DNA from: Streptosporangium amethystogenes
GTDB taxonomy: Bacteria; Actinomycetota; Actinomycetes; Streptosporangiales; Streptosporangiaceae
Length of the DNA stretch: 64,000 nucleotides
Assembly: GCF_000721075.1 (NCBI RefSeq)
Contig: NZ_JOEQ01000010.1
Span: 228,278-292,277 of the forward strand
Direction of reading: 5' to 3'
Part shown: positions 53,732 through 64,000 of the stretch, in pieces
How the letters are laid out: each line of letters begins with the position of its first letter
Position numbering within the stretch: the first letter of the stretch is position 1
Notes under the pieces: model-generated
What the model saw: only the letters and a program-made list of their open reading frames with translations
Database searches by the model: none
Told to the model about the DNA's origin: nothing
Position numbers and translations under genes: made by a program

Positions 53732-54381
53732 TTGGCAGCCCCCTTCTTGGCGGCGGTGCGGACCAGGACCAGGCTGCCGTTGGCGCCGGGGATCGCACCC
53801 TTGATCAGGATGAGGCCCTTCTCGGCGTCCACGGCGTGAACCTTGAGGCTCTGGATGGTCGTGCGGGCGTTGCCCATCCGGCCGGCCATGCGCACGCCCT
53901 TGAAGACGCGGCCCGGGGTGGCGCAGCCACCGATGGAACCCGGCGAGCGGTGCTTGCGCTGCGTACCGTGCGAGGCGCCCAGGCCCTTGAAGCCGTGCCG
54001 CTTCATGACACCCGCGTAACCCTTGCCCTTGCTCTTGCCCGTCACGTCGACGTACTGGCCGGCCTCGAAGGTGTCGGCCGAGAGCTCCTGGCCCAGGGTG
54101 TACTCGCTCACGTCGTCAGTGCGGATCTCCGCGAAGTAACGGCGCGGGGTGATGTCGTGCTTGCGCAGGTAGTCGCCGAGCGGCTTGTTGACCTTCCGCG
54201 GGTCGACCTGTCCGAAGCCCAGCTGGACGGCGGTGTAGCCGTCCTTCTCAGCGGTGCGGACGCGGGTCACGACGCACGGACCAGCCTCGACGACGGTCAC
54301 CGGGACCATCCGGTTGTCCGCGTCGAAGACCTGGGTCATGCCGAGCTTCTTGCCCAGGACGCCCTTGATCTGCTTAGCCAT
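53728..54381 (-). CDS. rplC: 50S ribosomal protein L3 (uL3)
   Basis: 217 residues. [29 protein letters not shown] and [13 protein letters not shown]-type segments ([19 protein letters not shown], then [15 protein letters not shown]) are canonical. It is 14 bp after rpsJ. Confidence 0.98.
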   Translation of the reverse strand: MAKQIKGVLGKKLGMTQVFDADNRMVPVTVVEAGPCVVTRVRTAEKDGYTAVQLGFGQVDPRKVNKPLGDYLRKHDITPRRYFAEIRTDDVSEYTLGQELSADTFEAGQYVDVTGKSKGKGYAGVMKRHGFKGLGASHGTQRKHRSPGSIGGCATPGRVFKGVRMAGRMGNARTTIQSLKVHAVDAEKGLILIKGAIPGANGSLVLVRTAAKKGAAK

Positions 54382-54395
54382 GTCAGTGCGTTCCC

Positions 54396-54704
54396 TCAGA
54401 GCTTGATCGAGATGTCAACGCCAGCGGGAAGGTCGAGTCGCATGAGCGAGTCGACCGTCTTCGGCGTCGGGTCGATGATGTCAATCAGCCGCTTGTGCGT
54501 GCGCATCTCAAAGTGCTCGCGACTGTCCTTGTACTTGTGCGGCGAGCGGATGACGCAGTACACGTTCTTCTCGGTCGGCAGCGGCACCGGGCCCGCGACC
54601 TTGGCGCCAGTCCTTGTCACCGTCTCGACGATCTTCTTGGCCGAGACGTCGATGACCTCGTGGTCATAGGCCTTGAGCCGAATGCGGATCTTCTGTCCCG
54701 CCAT
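54396..54704 (-). CDS. rpsJ: 30S ribosomal protein S10 (uS10, NusE)
   Basis: 102 residues from the ATG at 54704 ([19 protein letters not shown]); an upstream in-frame ATG adds seven non-conserved residues. [39 protein letters not shown] is canonical. It leads the S10 operon and also acts as NusE in antitermination. Confidence 0.98.
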   Translation of the reverse strand: MAGQKIRIRLKAYDHEVIDVSAKKIVETVTRTGAKVAGPVPLPTEKNVYCVIRSPHKYKDSREHFEMRTHKRLIDIIDPTPKTVDSLMRLDLPAGVDISIKL

Positions 54705-54881
54705 AATGGCCTCGGTGTCCTTCACTGTCGTCTGAAAAAGTTACGTGCGGCCTGTTGCCGCTGTGTCATGGCCGGGTCCGTCTCGGACGTCCCCTCCATG
54801 TCGCGCGGAGCCCGCTTCGCCCTGGGGCGACGTTCTCCGCGCATGCCCCACGTAGCAGACGCTGTGAGTCCGCGCTTTCTT

Positions 54882-54938
54882 CCGTGATCTGGCAGTTACT
54901 TCGGTCATTCTTCGGCCGAACCAACTGCGAGATCACGG
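54882..54938. promoter_or_regulatory. Long imperfect palindrome upstream of the S10 operon
   Basis: Outer arms of 16 nt (54882-54897 and 54923-54938) pair at 15 of 16 positions. Inside, TTCGG (54900-54904) pairs with CCGAA (54916-54920). It lies 178-234 nt upstream of rpsJ, beyond the tuf terminator. It may be an S10 leader structure or a protein-binding operator. Confidence 0.6.
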
Positions 54939-54993
54939 TTCGTGGGGTCCCTGCCAGGGTTCGTGCCCTGCGGCGCGAGCCCCTCGTGGGGAA

Positions 54994-55024
54994 GCGGCCG
55001 GCCCTTTCGTTGAGGGCCGACCGC
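54994..55024 (-). terminator. Terminator after tuf
   Basis: Twelve-base arms GCGGCCGGCCCT (54994-55005) and AGGGCCGACCGC (55013-55024) with one mismatch, 15 bp after the tuf stop. Confidence 0.65.
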
Positions 55025-55039
55025 CACTCCGCGATCGTA

Positions 55040-56233
55040 CTACTTGATGATCTTGGTCACTCGACCCGCACCGACGGTGCGGCCACCCTCACGGATGGCG
55101 AACTTGAGACCGTCCTCCATCGCGATGGGCTGGATGAGCGCCACGGTCATCTCGGTGTTGTCGCCCGGCATGACCATCTCGGTGCCCTCGGGGAGGTTCA
55201 CCACGCCGGTCACGTCAGTCGTACGGAAGTAGAACTGCGGGCGGTAGTTGTTGAAGAACGGCGTGTGGCGGCCGCCCTCGTCCTTGCCCAGGATGTAGAC
55301 CTGGGCCTCGAACTCGGTGTGCGGGGTGGTCGTGCCCGGCTTGATGATGCACTGGCCGCGCTCGACGTCCTCACGCTTGATACCGCGCAGGAGCAGACCG
55401 ACGTTGTCACCCGCCTGGCCCTCGTCGAGGAGCTTGCGGAACATCTCGACACCGGTGACCGTGGTGGTGGTCTTGGTCTCCTTGATGCCGATGATGTCGA
55501 CGGTCTCGCTGACCTTGACGATACCGCGCTCGATACGGCCGGTGACGACCGTGCCGCGACCGGTGATCGAGAAGACGTCCTCGACCGGCATCAGGAACGG
55601 CTTCTCGATCTCACGGACCGGCTCGGGGACGTTCTCGTCCACGGCGTTCATGAGCTCGATGATCGAGTCGCCCCACTTGGCGTCGCCCTCAAGCGCCTTC
55701 AGCGCCGAGACACGGACGACCGGCAGGTCGTCGCCGGGGAACTCCTGAGCCGAGAGGAGCTCGCGGACCTCGAGCTCGACGAGCTCCAGGATCTCCTCGT
55801 CGTCCACCATGTCGGACTTGTTGAGGGCCACGACGATGTAGGGGACGCCGACCTGGCGGGCCAGGAGGACGTGCTCCTTCGTCTGCGGCATCGGGCCGTC
55901 GGTGGCGGCGACCACGAGGATCGCACCGTCCATCTGAGCCGCACCGGTGATCATGTTCTTCACGTAGTCGGCGTGACCGGGGCAGTCCACGTGGGCGTAG
56001 TGGCGCTTCTCCGTCTGGTACTCGACGTGCGCGATGGAGATCGTGATACCACGAGCCTTCTCCTCGGGCGCCTTGTCGATCTTGTCGAACGGGGTCGCCT
56101 CGTTGAGGTTCGGGAAACGCTCGTGGAGCACCTTGGTGATCGCCGCGGTCAGAGTGGTCTTGCCGTGGTCGATGTGCCCAATGGTGCCGATGTTTACGTG
56201 CGGCTTGGTCCGCTCGAACTTGGCCTTGGCCAC
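55040..56233 (-). CDS. tuf: Elongation factor Tu
   Basis: 397 residues from the GTG at 56233 ([20 protein letters not shown]), preceded by AAGGAGAG; the frame stays open further upstream but is not conserved. G1 GHIDHGKT, G3 DCPGHADY and G4 NKSDMVDD are intact, as is the C-terminal [20 protein letters not shown]. It delivers aminoacyl-tRNA to the ribosome. It follows fusA across a 232-bp spacer with an unusual repeat. Confidence 0.99.
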   Translation of the reverse strand: MAKAKFERTKPHVNIGTIGHIDHGKTTLTAAITKVLHERFPNLNEATPFDKIDKAPEEKARGITISIAHVEYQTEKRHYAHVDCPGHADYVKNMITGAAQMDGAILVVAATDGPMPQTKEHVLLARQVGVPYIVVALNKSDMVDDEEILELVELEVRELLSAQEFPGDDLPVVRVSALKALEGDAKWGDSIIELMNAVDENVPEPVREIEKPFLMPVEDVFSITGRGTVVTGRIERGIVKVSETVDIIGIKETKTTTTVTGVEMFRKLLDEGQAGDNVGLLLRGIKREDVERGQCIIKPGTTTPHTEFEAQVYILGKDEGGRHTPFFNNYRPQFYFRTTDVTGVVNLPEGTEMVMPGDNTEMTVALIQPIAMEDGLKFAIREGGRTVGAGRVTKIIK

Positions 56234-56327
56234 TGCTCTCTCCTTAGAGATTCTGACGTGACTTGCGTCTTCATATTCGGGTTTGGGGAGGCCGATCCCT
56301 GTCGGAACCGGCCCATGAGAAAGCTCT

Positions 56328-56481
56328 CGCCCCACACCCCCGGCAACGGGCGGCGAGTCTCCTCGCTATCCGCCACCAGAGTGAGTGCTGGACTTACTCG
56401 CCCCGCACCCCCTGGTAGCGGGGCGACGATCTCCTCGCCACCCGCAACCAAAGTGAGTGCTGGACTTACTCGCCCCGCACC
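56328..56481 (-). repeat. 72-bp imperfect tandem repeats copying the fusA stop region
   Basis: A 30-nt string is exactly repeated at 56380-56409 and 56452-56481, offset 72 nt; the second copy spans the fusA stop codon (56466-56468). A third, more diverged unit lies at about 56328-56391. Each spacer unit also contains a copy of the GAGATC..GTCGC stretch from the last fusA codons. The unit in the spacer holds a small CCCCGC/GCGGGG stem. Confidence 0.85.
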
Positions 56482-58565
56482 TTCGCGACGATCTCCTTGG
56501 CGATGTGCGCGGGCACTTCCGCGTAGGAGTCGAACTGCATGCTGTAGCTCGCGCGTCCCTGCGTCTTGCTACGGAGGTCTCCCACGTAGCCGAACATCTC
56601 AGAGAGCGGCACGAGCGCCTTGACGATCCGGGCGCCGGAGCGCTCGTCCATCGCCTGGATCTGCCCGCGGCGACCGTTGAGGTCACCGATGACGTCACCC
56701 ATGTAGTCCTCGGGCGTGGTGACCTCAACGGCCATCATCGGCTCCAGGATTACGGCGTCCGCCTTGCGCGCGGCCTCCTTGAAGGCCATCGAACCGGCGA
56801 TCTTGAAGGCCATTTCGGACGAGTCCACCTCGTGGTAGGCACCGTCCTGCAGGGTGACCTTGACCCCGACCATGGGGTAGCCGGCGAGAACACCGAACTC
56901 GGCCGCCTCCTGGGCGCCCGCGTCGACCGAGGGGATGTACTCCCTCGGGATGCGGCCACCGGAGACCTTGTTCGCGAACTCGTAACCGTCGTTGCCCTCA
57001 CCCAGCGGCTCAATGTCAATGATGACCTTGGCGAACTGGCCGGAACCACCGGTCTGCTTCTTGTGGACGTAGTCGACCTTCTCCACCTTGCGGCGGATGG
57101 TCTCCCGGTAGGCCACCTGAGGCCGGCCGATGTTGGCCTCGACCTTGAACTCGCGGCGCATCCGGTCGACGAGGATCTCCAGGTGGAGCTCGCCCATACC
57201 CCAGATGACCGTCTGCCCGGTCTCCTCGTCACGACGGACCTGGAAGGACGGGTCCTCCTCGGCCAGACGCTGGATCGCGGTGCCCAGCTTCTCCTGGTCG
57301 CCCTTGGTCTTGGGCTCGATGGCGACGCTGATGACCGGCGCCGGGAAGTTCATCGACTCCAGGACCACGGGGTGAGCCGGGTCGGCCAGGGTGTCACCGG
57401 TGGTGGTGTCCTTCAGGCCCATGACGGCGACGATCTGACCGGCGACAGCCGATGGGCGCTCCTCGCGCTTGTTGGCGTGCATCTGGTAGATCTTGCCGAT
57501 CCGCTCCTTACGGCCCTTCACCGCGTTGACCACGGCGGTACCGGTCTCGAGCGTGCCCGAGTAGATGCGGATGTAGGTGAGACGGCCCAGGTGCTGGTCG
57601 CTCATGATCTTGAATGCCAGCGCGGAGAACGGCTCGTTCACATCCGCGTGGCGCTCGATGACCTCGTCTTCCTTGCCGACCGCGTGGCCCTTGAAGGCCG
57701 GGATGTCGGTCGGAGCGGGAAGGTAGGCGACGATCGCGTCGAGCAGGGGCTGAATGCCCTTGTTCTTGAACGCGGTGCCGGTCAGGACCGGGTTGATGGC
57801 GCTGTTCAGCGTCGCGCGGCGGATGGCCGCGACCAGCTGCTCCTCGGTGGGCTCGACGCCCTCCAGGAAGAGCTCCATCAGCTCGTCGTCGTTCTCGGCG
57901 ACCGTCTCGACCAGCTTGTCACGCCACTCGCGAGCGGCCTCGACGTGCTCGGCCGGGATGTCGACGGTCTCGTACATCTCGCCCTTGGCCGCCTCGGCGC
58001 TCCAGAGCAGACCCTTCATCCTGACCAGGTCGATGACGCCCTTGAAGTCGGCCTCGACGCCCCAGGGAAGCTGAAGCACCGCGGGGGTCGCGTTCAGGCG
58101 GCTGATCATCATGTCGACGCAGCGGTGGAACTCCGCGCCGACCCGGTCCAGCTTGTTGACGAAGCAGATCCTGGGAACTTCGTAACGGTCGGCCTGACGC
58201 CACACCGTTTCAGACTGGGGCTCGACGCCTGCGACGCCGTCGAACACGGCGACGGCACCGTCGAGGACGCGGAGCGAGCGCTCCACCTCGATCGTGAAGT
58301 CCACGTGACCCGGCGTGTCGATGATGTTGATCGTGTGGCCGAGCCACTCGCAGGTCGTAGCAGCGGAGGTGATGGTGATACCACGCTCCTGCTCCTGCTC
58401 CATCCAGTCCATCGTGGCTGCGCCCTCGTGGACCTCACCGATCTTGTAGTTGATACCGGTGTAGAACAGGATGCGCTCAGTCGTCGTGGTCTTGCCCGCG
58501 TCGATGTGAGCCATGATCCCGATGTTGCGGACCTTGGCCAGGTCAAGAGCGGTCGTGGTGGCCAC
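56466..58565 (-). CDS. fusA: Elongation factor G
   Basis: 699 residues, GTG start. This translocase GTPase has G1 [14 protein letters not shown]3 DTPGHVDFT and G4 [10 protein letters not shown]. Domains II-V follow, including the domain IV loop with [16 protein letters not shown]. It lies 36 bp after rpsG. Its stop region has been duplicated into the downstream spacer. Confidence 0.99.
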   Translation of the reverse strand: MATTTALDLAKVRNIGIMAHIDAGKTTTTERILFYTGINYKIGEVHEGAATMDWMEQEQERGITITSAATTCEWLGHTINIIDTPGHVDFTIEVERSLRVLDGAVAVFDGVAGVEPQSETVWRQADRYEVPRICFVNKLDRVGAEFHRCVDMMISRLNATPAVLQLPWGVEADFKGVIDLVRMKGLLWSAEAAKGEMYETVDIPAEHVEAAREWRDKLVETVAENDDELMELFLEGVEPTEEQLVAAIRRATLNSAINPVLTGTAFKNKGIQPLLDAIVAYLPAPTDIPAFKGHAVGKEDEVIERHADVNEPFSALAFKIMSDQHLGRLTYIRIYSGTLETGTAVVNAVKGRKERIGKIYQMHANKREERPSAVAGQIVAVMGLKDTTTGDTLADPAHPVVLESMNFPAPVISVAIEPKTKGDQEKLGTAIQRLAEEDPSFQVRRDEETGQTVIWGMGELHLEILVDRMRREFKVEANIGRPQVAYRETIRRKVEKVDYVHKKQTGGSGQFAKVIIDIEPLGEGNDGYEFANKVSGGRIPREYIPSVDAGAQEAAEFGVLAGYPMVGVKVTLQDGAYHEVDSSEMAFKIAGSMAFKEAARKADAVILEPMMAVEVTTPEDYMGDVIGDLNGRRGQIQAMDERSGARIVKALVPLSEMFGYVGDLRSKTQGRASYSMQFDSYAEVPAHIAKEIVAKVRGE

Positions 58566-58601
58566 TTCTCTCGCGTCCTCGTCGTCTCGTCGAAGCCGCT
58601 G

Positions 58602-59072
58602 TTACCAGCGGTAATGGGCGAAGGCCTTGTTGGACTCGGCCATCTTGTGGGTGTCCTCACGCTTCTTGACGCTTGCGCCGAGGCCGTTGCTGGCATCGAG
58701 CAGTTCGTTCATGAGGCGCTCGGTCATGGTCTTCTCGCGGCGGGCCCGGGAGTACTGCACCAGCCAGCGCAGCGCCAGAGTGGTGCTACGCGCGGCGCGC
58801 ACCTCGACCGGGACCTGGTAGGTCGCGCCACCGACACGGCGGCTGCGGACCTCAAGGGTGGGCTTGACGTTGTCCAGCGCACGCTTCAGGGTGACGACCG
58901 GGTCGTTGCCGGTCTTCTCCTTGGCGCCTTCGAGGGCGCCGTACACGATGGACTGAGCGATGGACCGCTTGCCGTCCAGGAGCACCTTGTTGATGAGCGC
59001 GGTGACCAGGGGCGAGTTGTGAACCGGGTCAGCCATGAGCTGACGACGGCCAGGAGAACCCTTGCGAGGCAT
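58602..59072 (-). CDS. rpsG: 30S ribosomal protein S7 (uS7)
   Basis: 156 residues. MPRKG....[31 protein letters not shown], and [32 protein letters not shown] are canonical. It binds the 3' major domain of 16S rRNA and lies 2 bp after rpsL. Confidence 0.98.
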   Translation of the reverse strand: MPRKGSPGRRQLMADPVHNSPLVTALINKVLLDGKRSIAQSIVYGALEGAKEKTGNDPVVTLKRALDNVKPTLEVRSRRVGGATYQVPVEVRAARSTTLALRWLVQYSRARREKTMTERLMNELLDASNGLGASVKKREDTHKMAESNKAFAHYRW

Positions 59073-59074
59073 TC

Positions 59075-59446
59075 TTACTTCTCCTTCTTCGCGCCGTAAC
59101 GGCTACGGGCCTGCTTGCGGTTACGGACACCCTGGGTGTCAAGCGAACCACGGATGATCTTGTAGCGAACACCCGGCAGGTCCTTCACACGACCACCGCG
59201 GACGAGCACGATGGAGTGCTCCTGGAGGTTGTGACCGACACCGGGGATGTAGGCCGTGACCTCGATACCGTTGGTGAGCCGGACACGCGCGACCTTGCGG
59301 AGGGCGGAGTTCGGCTTCTTGGGGGTCGTGGTGTAAACGCGCATGCAGGTGCCGCGTCGCTGAGGGCTGGCCTTGAGCGCCGGGGTCTTGGTCTTGGTGA
59401 CCTTGTCCTGGCGGCCCTTGCGGACCAGCTGCTGAATCGTGGGCAC
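59075..59446 (-). CDS. rpsL: 30S ribosomal protein S12 (uS12)
   Basis: 123 residues, GTG start. [20 protein letters not shown] and [24 protein letters not shown] are canonical. Lys43 and Lys88, the usual sites of streptomycin-resistance changes, are both wild-type. It is first in rpsL-rpsG-fusA-tuf, with a leader of about 240 nt from a strong promoter. Confidence 0.99.
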   Translation of the reverse strand: MPTIQQLVRKGRQDKVTKTKTPALKASPQRRGTCMRVYTTTPKKPNSALRKVARVRLTNGIEVTAYIPGVGHNLQEHSIVLVRGGRVKDLPGVRYKIIRGSLDTQGVRNRKQARSRYGAKKEK

Positions 59447-59693
59447 CGCGTCTCCGTTCGTGCTAGCCGGTTAATCGAATGTCGTGCATTTTGCAGGTGC
59501 TGCCGGTGTCATGACCTGCGGTTCTTTCATCCCCTCCGACCCACGCGGTCGGGCGTGTCGCGCACTTGTCACGCCACAACCCGGTCAAGGCCGGTCCGGT
59601 GGAGGAGGCCATGCGGCGCCCCTGCCGACTCCCCAACGGGAACCTGTCGACGCACACGCATGAGGGCCCATGAAGACATGAGCACGAAGGGCA

Positions 59694-59722
59694 AGACTAC
59701 CCAGCCGAGCGCAACACGTCAA
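59694..59722 (-). promoter_or_regulatory. Promoter of the rpsL-rpsG-fusA-tuf operon
   Basis: Minus-strand -35 TTGACG (59722-59717), a 17-nt spacer and -10 TAGTCT (59699-59694). Strong vegetative-sigma match. The implied start is near 59687. Confidence 0.82.
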
Positions 59723-59941
59723 AACGGCCGCACCCGCAGGGCGCCGCTCTGGGCGCCCGTATTCGTGTCATGGCTCCCACGACCGGTTTCCGACCGACCG
59801 CTTCTGGGTCCACGTTGAGTTTACCCGTCGCGGAGCACTTCTCCGGCCGTTCTCCCCATTAACGTACGGCTTTCGCCGCAACATTCCGGTCAAGAAAGGA
59901 CCACACCCACCCGTCACGGACGTGAACACGGTGGAAAGGCA

Positions 59942-59977
59942 ACGGCGCCCGACCCCCTGCCGGGGGTCGGGCGCCGT
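59942..59977 (-). terminator. Terminator after rpoC
   Basis: Perfect 16-bp stem (arms 59942-59957 and 59962-59977) with loop TGCC, 10 bp after the rpoC stop, followed on the minus strand by TTGCCTTTCC. Confidence 0.85.
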
Positions 59978-59987
59978 CTGCGATCAC

Positions 59988-63875
<3,888 letters not shown>

Positions 63876-63901
63876 TTGTAATCCCCTCCTCAGCTTCTAG
63901 A

Positions 63902-64000
63902 TCAGACCTCTTCGACGCTGCTCGGCTCGCGCCGGGACAGGTCGATGCCGAGTTCTTCCGCGGCGCGGAAGACGTCCTCGTCGGTGTCGCGCATCTCGAT
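63902..64000 (-). CDS. rpoB: DNA-directed RNA polymerase subunit beta (partial, C-terminal 32 residues)
   Basis: Only the last 32 codons and the stop are in the window: [20 protein letters not shown] and onward to PSSVEEV. This is the acidic C-terminal end typical of actinobacterial RpoB. The gene continues beyond the right edge, immediately upstream of rpoC. Confidence 0.93.
   Translation of the reverse strand: MEMRDTDEDVFRAAEELGIDLSRREPSSVEEV

Larger units (their letters stand above)
54705..55039. other. 335-bp spacer between tuf and rpsJ
   Basis: It holds the tuf terminator (54994-55024) and a long dyad (54882-54938) ahead of the S10 genes. A TAACTT near 54735-54740 (minus) could be a -10, but no -35 sits at proper distance. 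No gene is supported. Confidence 0.6.
59447..59987. other. 541-bp spacer between rpoC and rpsL
   Basis: It holds the rpoC terminator (59942-59977), the rpsL promoter (59694-59722) and a leader of about 240 nt. The leader includes small dyads such as CGACC/GGTCG near 59537-59551 and GCAGGT/ACCTGC near 59493-59519. No gene is supported. Confidence 0.65.

Noticed and set aside
56194..56451. Small minus-strand open frame in the fusA-tuf spacer
   Set aside because: It starts with TTG, has no ribosome binding site and overlaps the start of tuf; the 24-residue repeat in it is explained by the DNA duplication. Kept only as a repeat finding.
56457..59099. 880-codon plus-strand open frame opposite fusA and rpsG
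   Set aside because: Antisense shadow of conserved translation genes, and it runs through a spacer and two gene ends.

Overview
The window is about 70% G+C, has many GTG starts, and carries the conserved spc/S10/str ribosomal block. It suggests a filamentous high-GC actinobacterium. rpsD lies inside the rpsM-rpsK-rpoA cluster, as I recall it does in mycobacteria and unlike Streptomyces. Together with the alr/nnr/acpS/glmS/coaA neighbourhood this makes a Streptosporangiales-like organism plausible, but no species can be named from this sequence alone.

Bases 1-10770 (minus strand) hold envelope, cofactor and tRNA-modification genes: acpS, a fused nnrE-nnrD, alr, an alpha/beta hydrolase, tsaE, tsaB and rimI (cut by the window edge). 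A class F sortase and a lipoprotein-like gene sit between tsaE and tsaB. A Tat-exported PhoX-like protein and glmS lie upstream. Bases 10893-16987 (plus strand) hold coaA, a DinB-like protein, a DUF389 membrane protein and a four-gene ABC-2 exporter cluster (ATPase, permease, ATPase, permease).

Bases 17037-29442 (minus strand) hold the most unusual locus. It is an 11.7-kb gene for a 3,895-residue secreted protein: L-type-lectin-like N-terminus, IPT/TIG, two FN3, three putative Ig (He_PIG-like) domains, then 21 DUF11 repeats. A 216-residue DUF11 protein with a C-terminal membrane anchor follows it. Upstream are the rplM-rpsI-glmM operon, then three plus-strand genes: a CAP-domain protein and two paralogous proline-rich membrane proteins, one with a perfect 15-bp tandem repeat.

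Bases 36156-64000 (minus strand) are the translation/transcription core: truA, rplQ, rpoA, rpsD, rpsK, rpsM, rpmJ, infA, a DUF1707 gene, map, adk, secY, the spc and S10 ribosomal protein genes, tuf, fusA, rpsG, rpsL, rpoC and the 3' tip of rpoB. Strong hairpins punctuate the spacers. Convincing -35/-10 promoters are visible for rpsL, rplM and the giant DUF11 gene. Several genes (tsaB, acpS, coaA, DUF389, first ABC ATPase, both proline-rich paralogs) have a TANNNT hexamer 6-8 nt before the start codon, which suggests leaderless mRNAs.

No tRNA, rRNA, CRISPR array, insertion sequence or prophage was seen. The items most worth a second look are the giant DUF11 pair, a 72-bp duplication that copies the fusA stop region into the fusA-tuf spacer, perfect inverted DnaA-box-like sites beyond glmS, and a long dyad between tuf and rpsJ.
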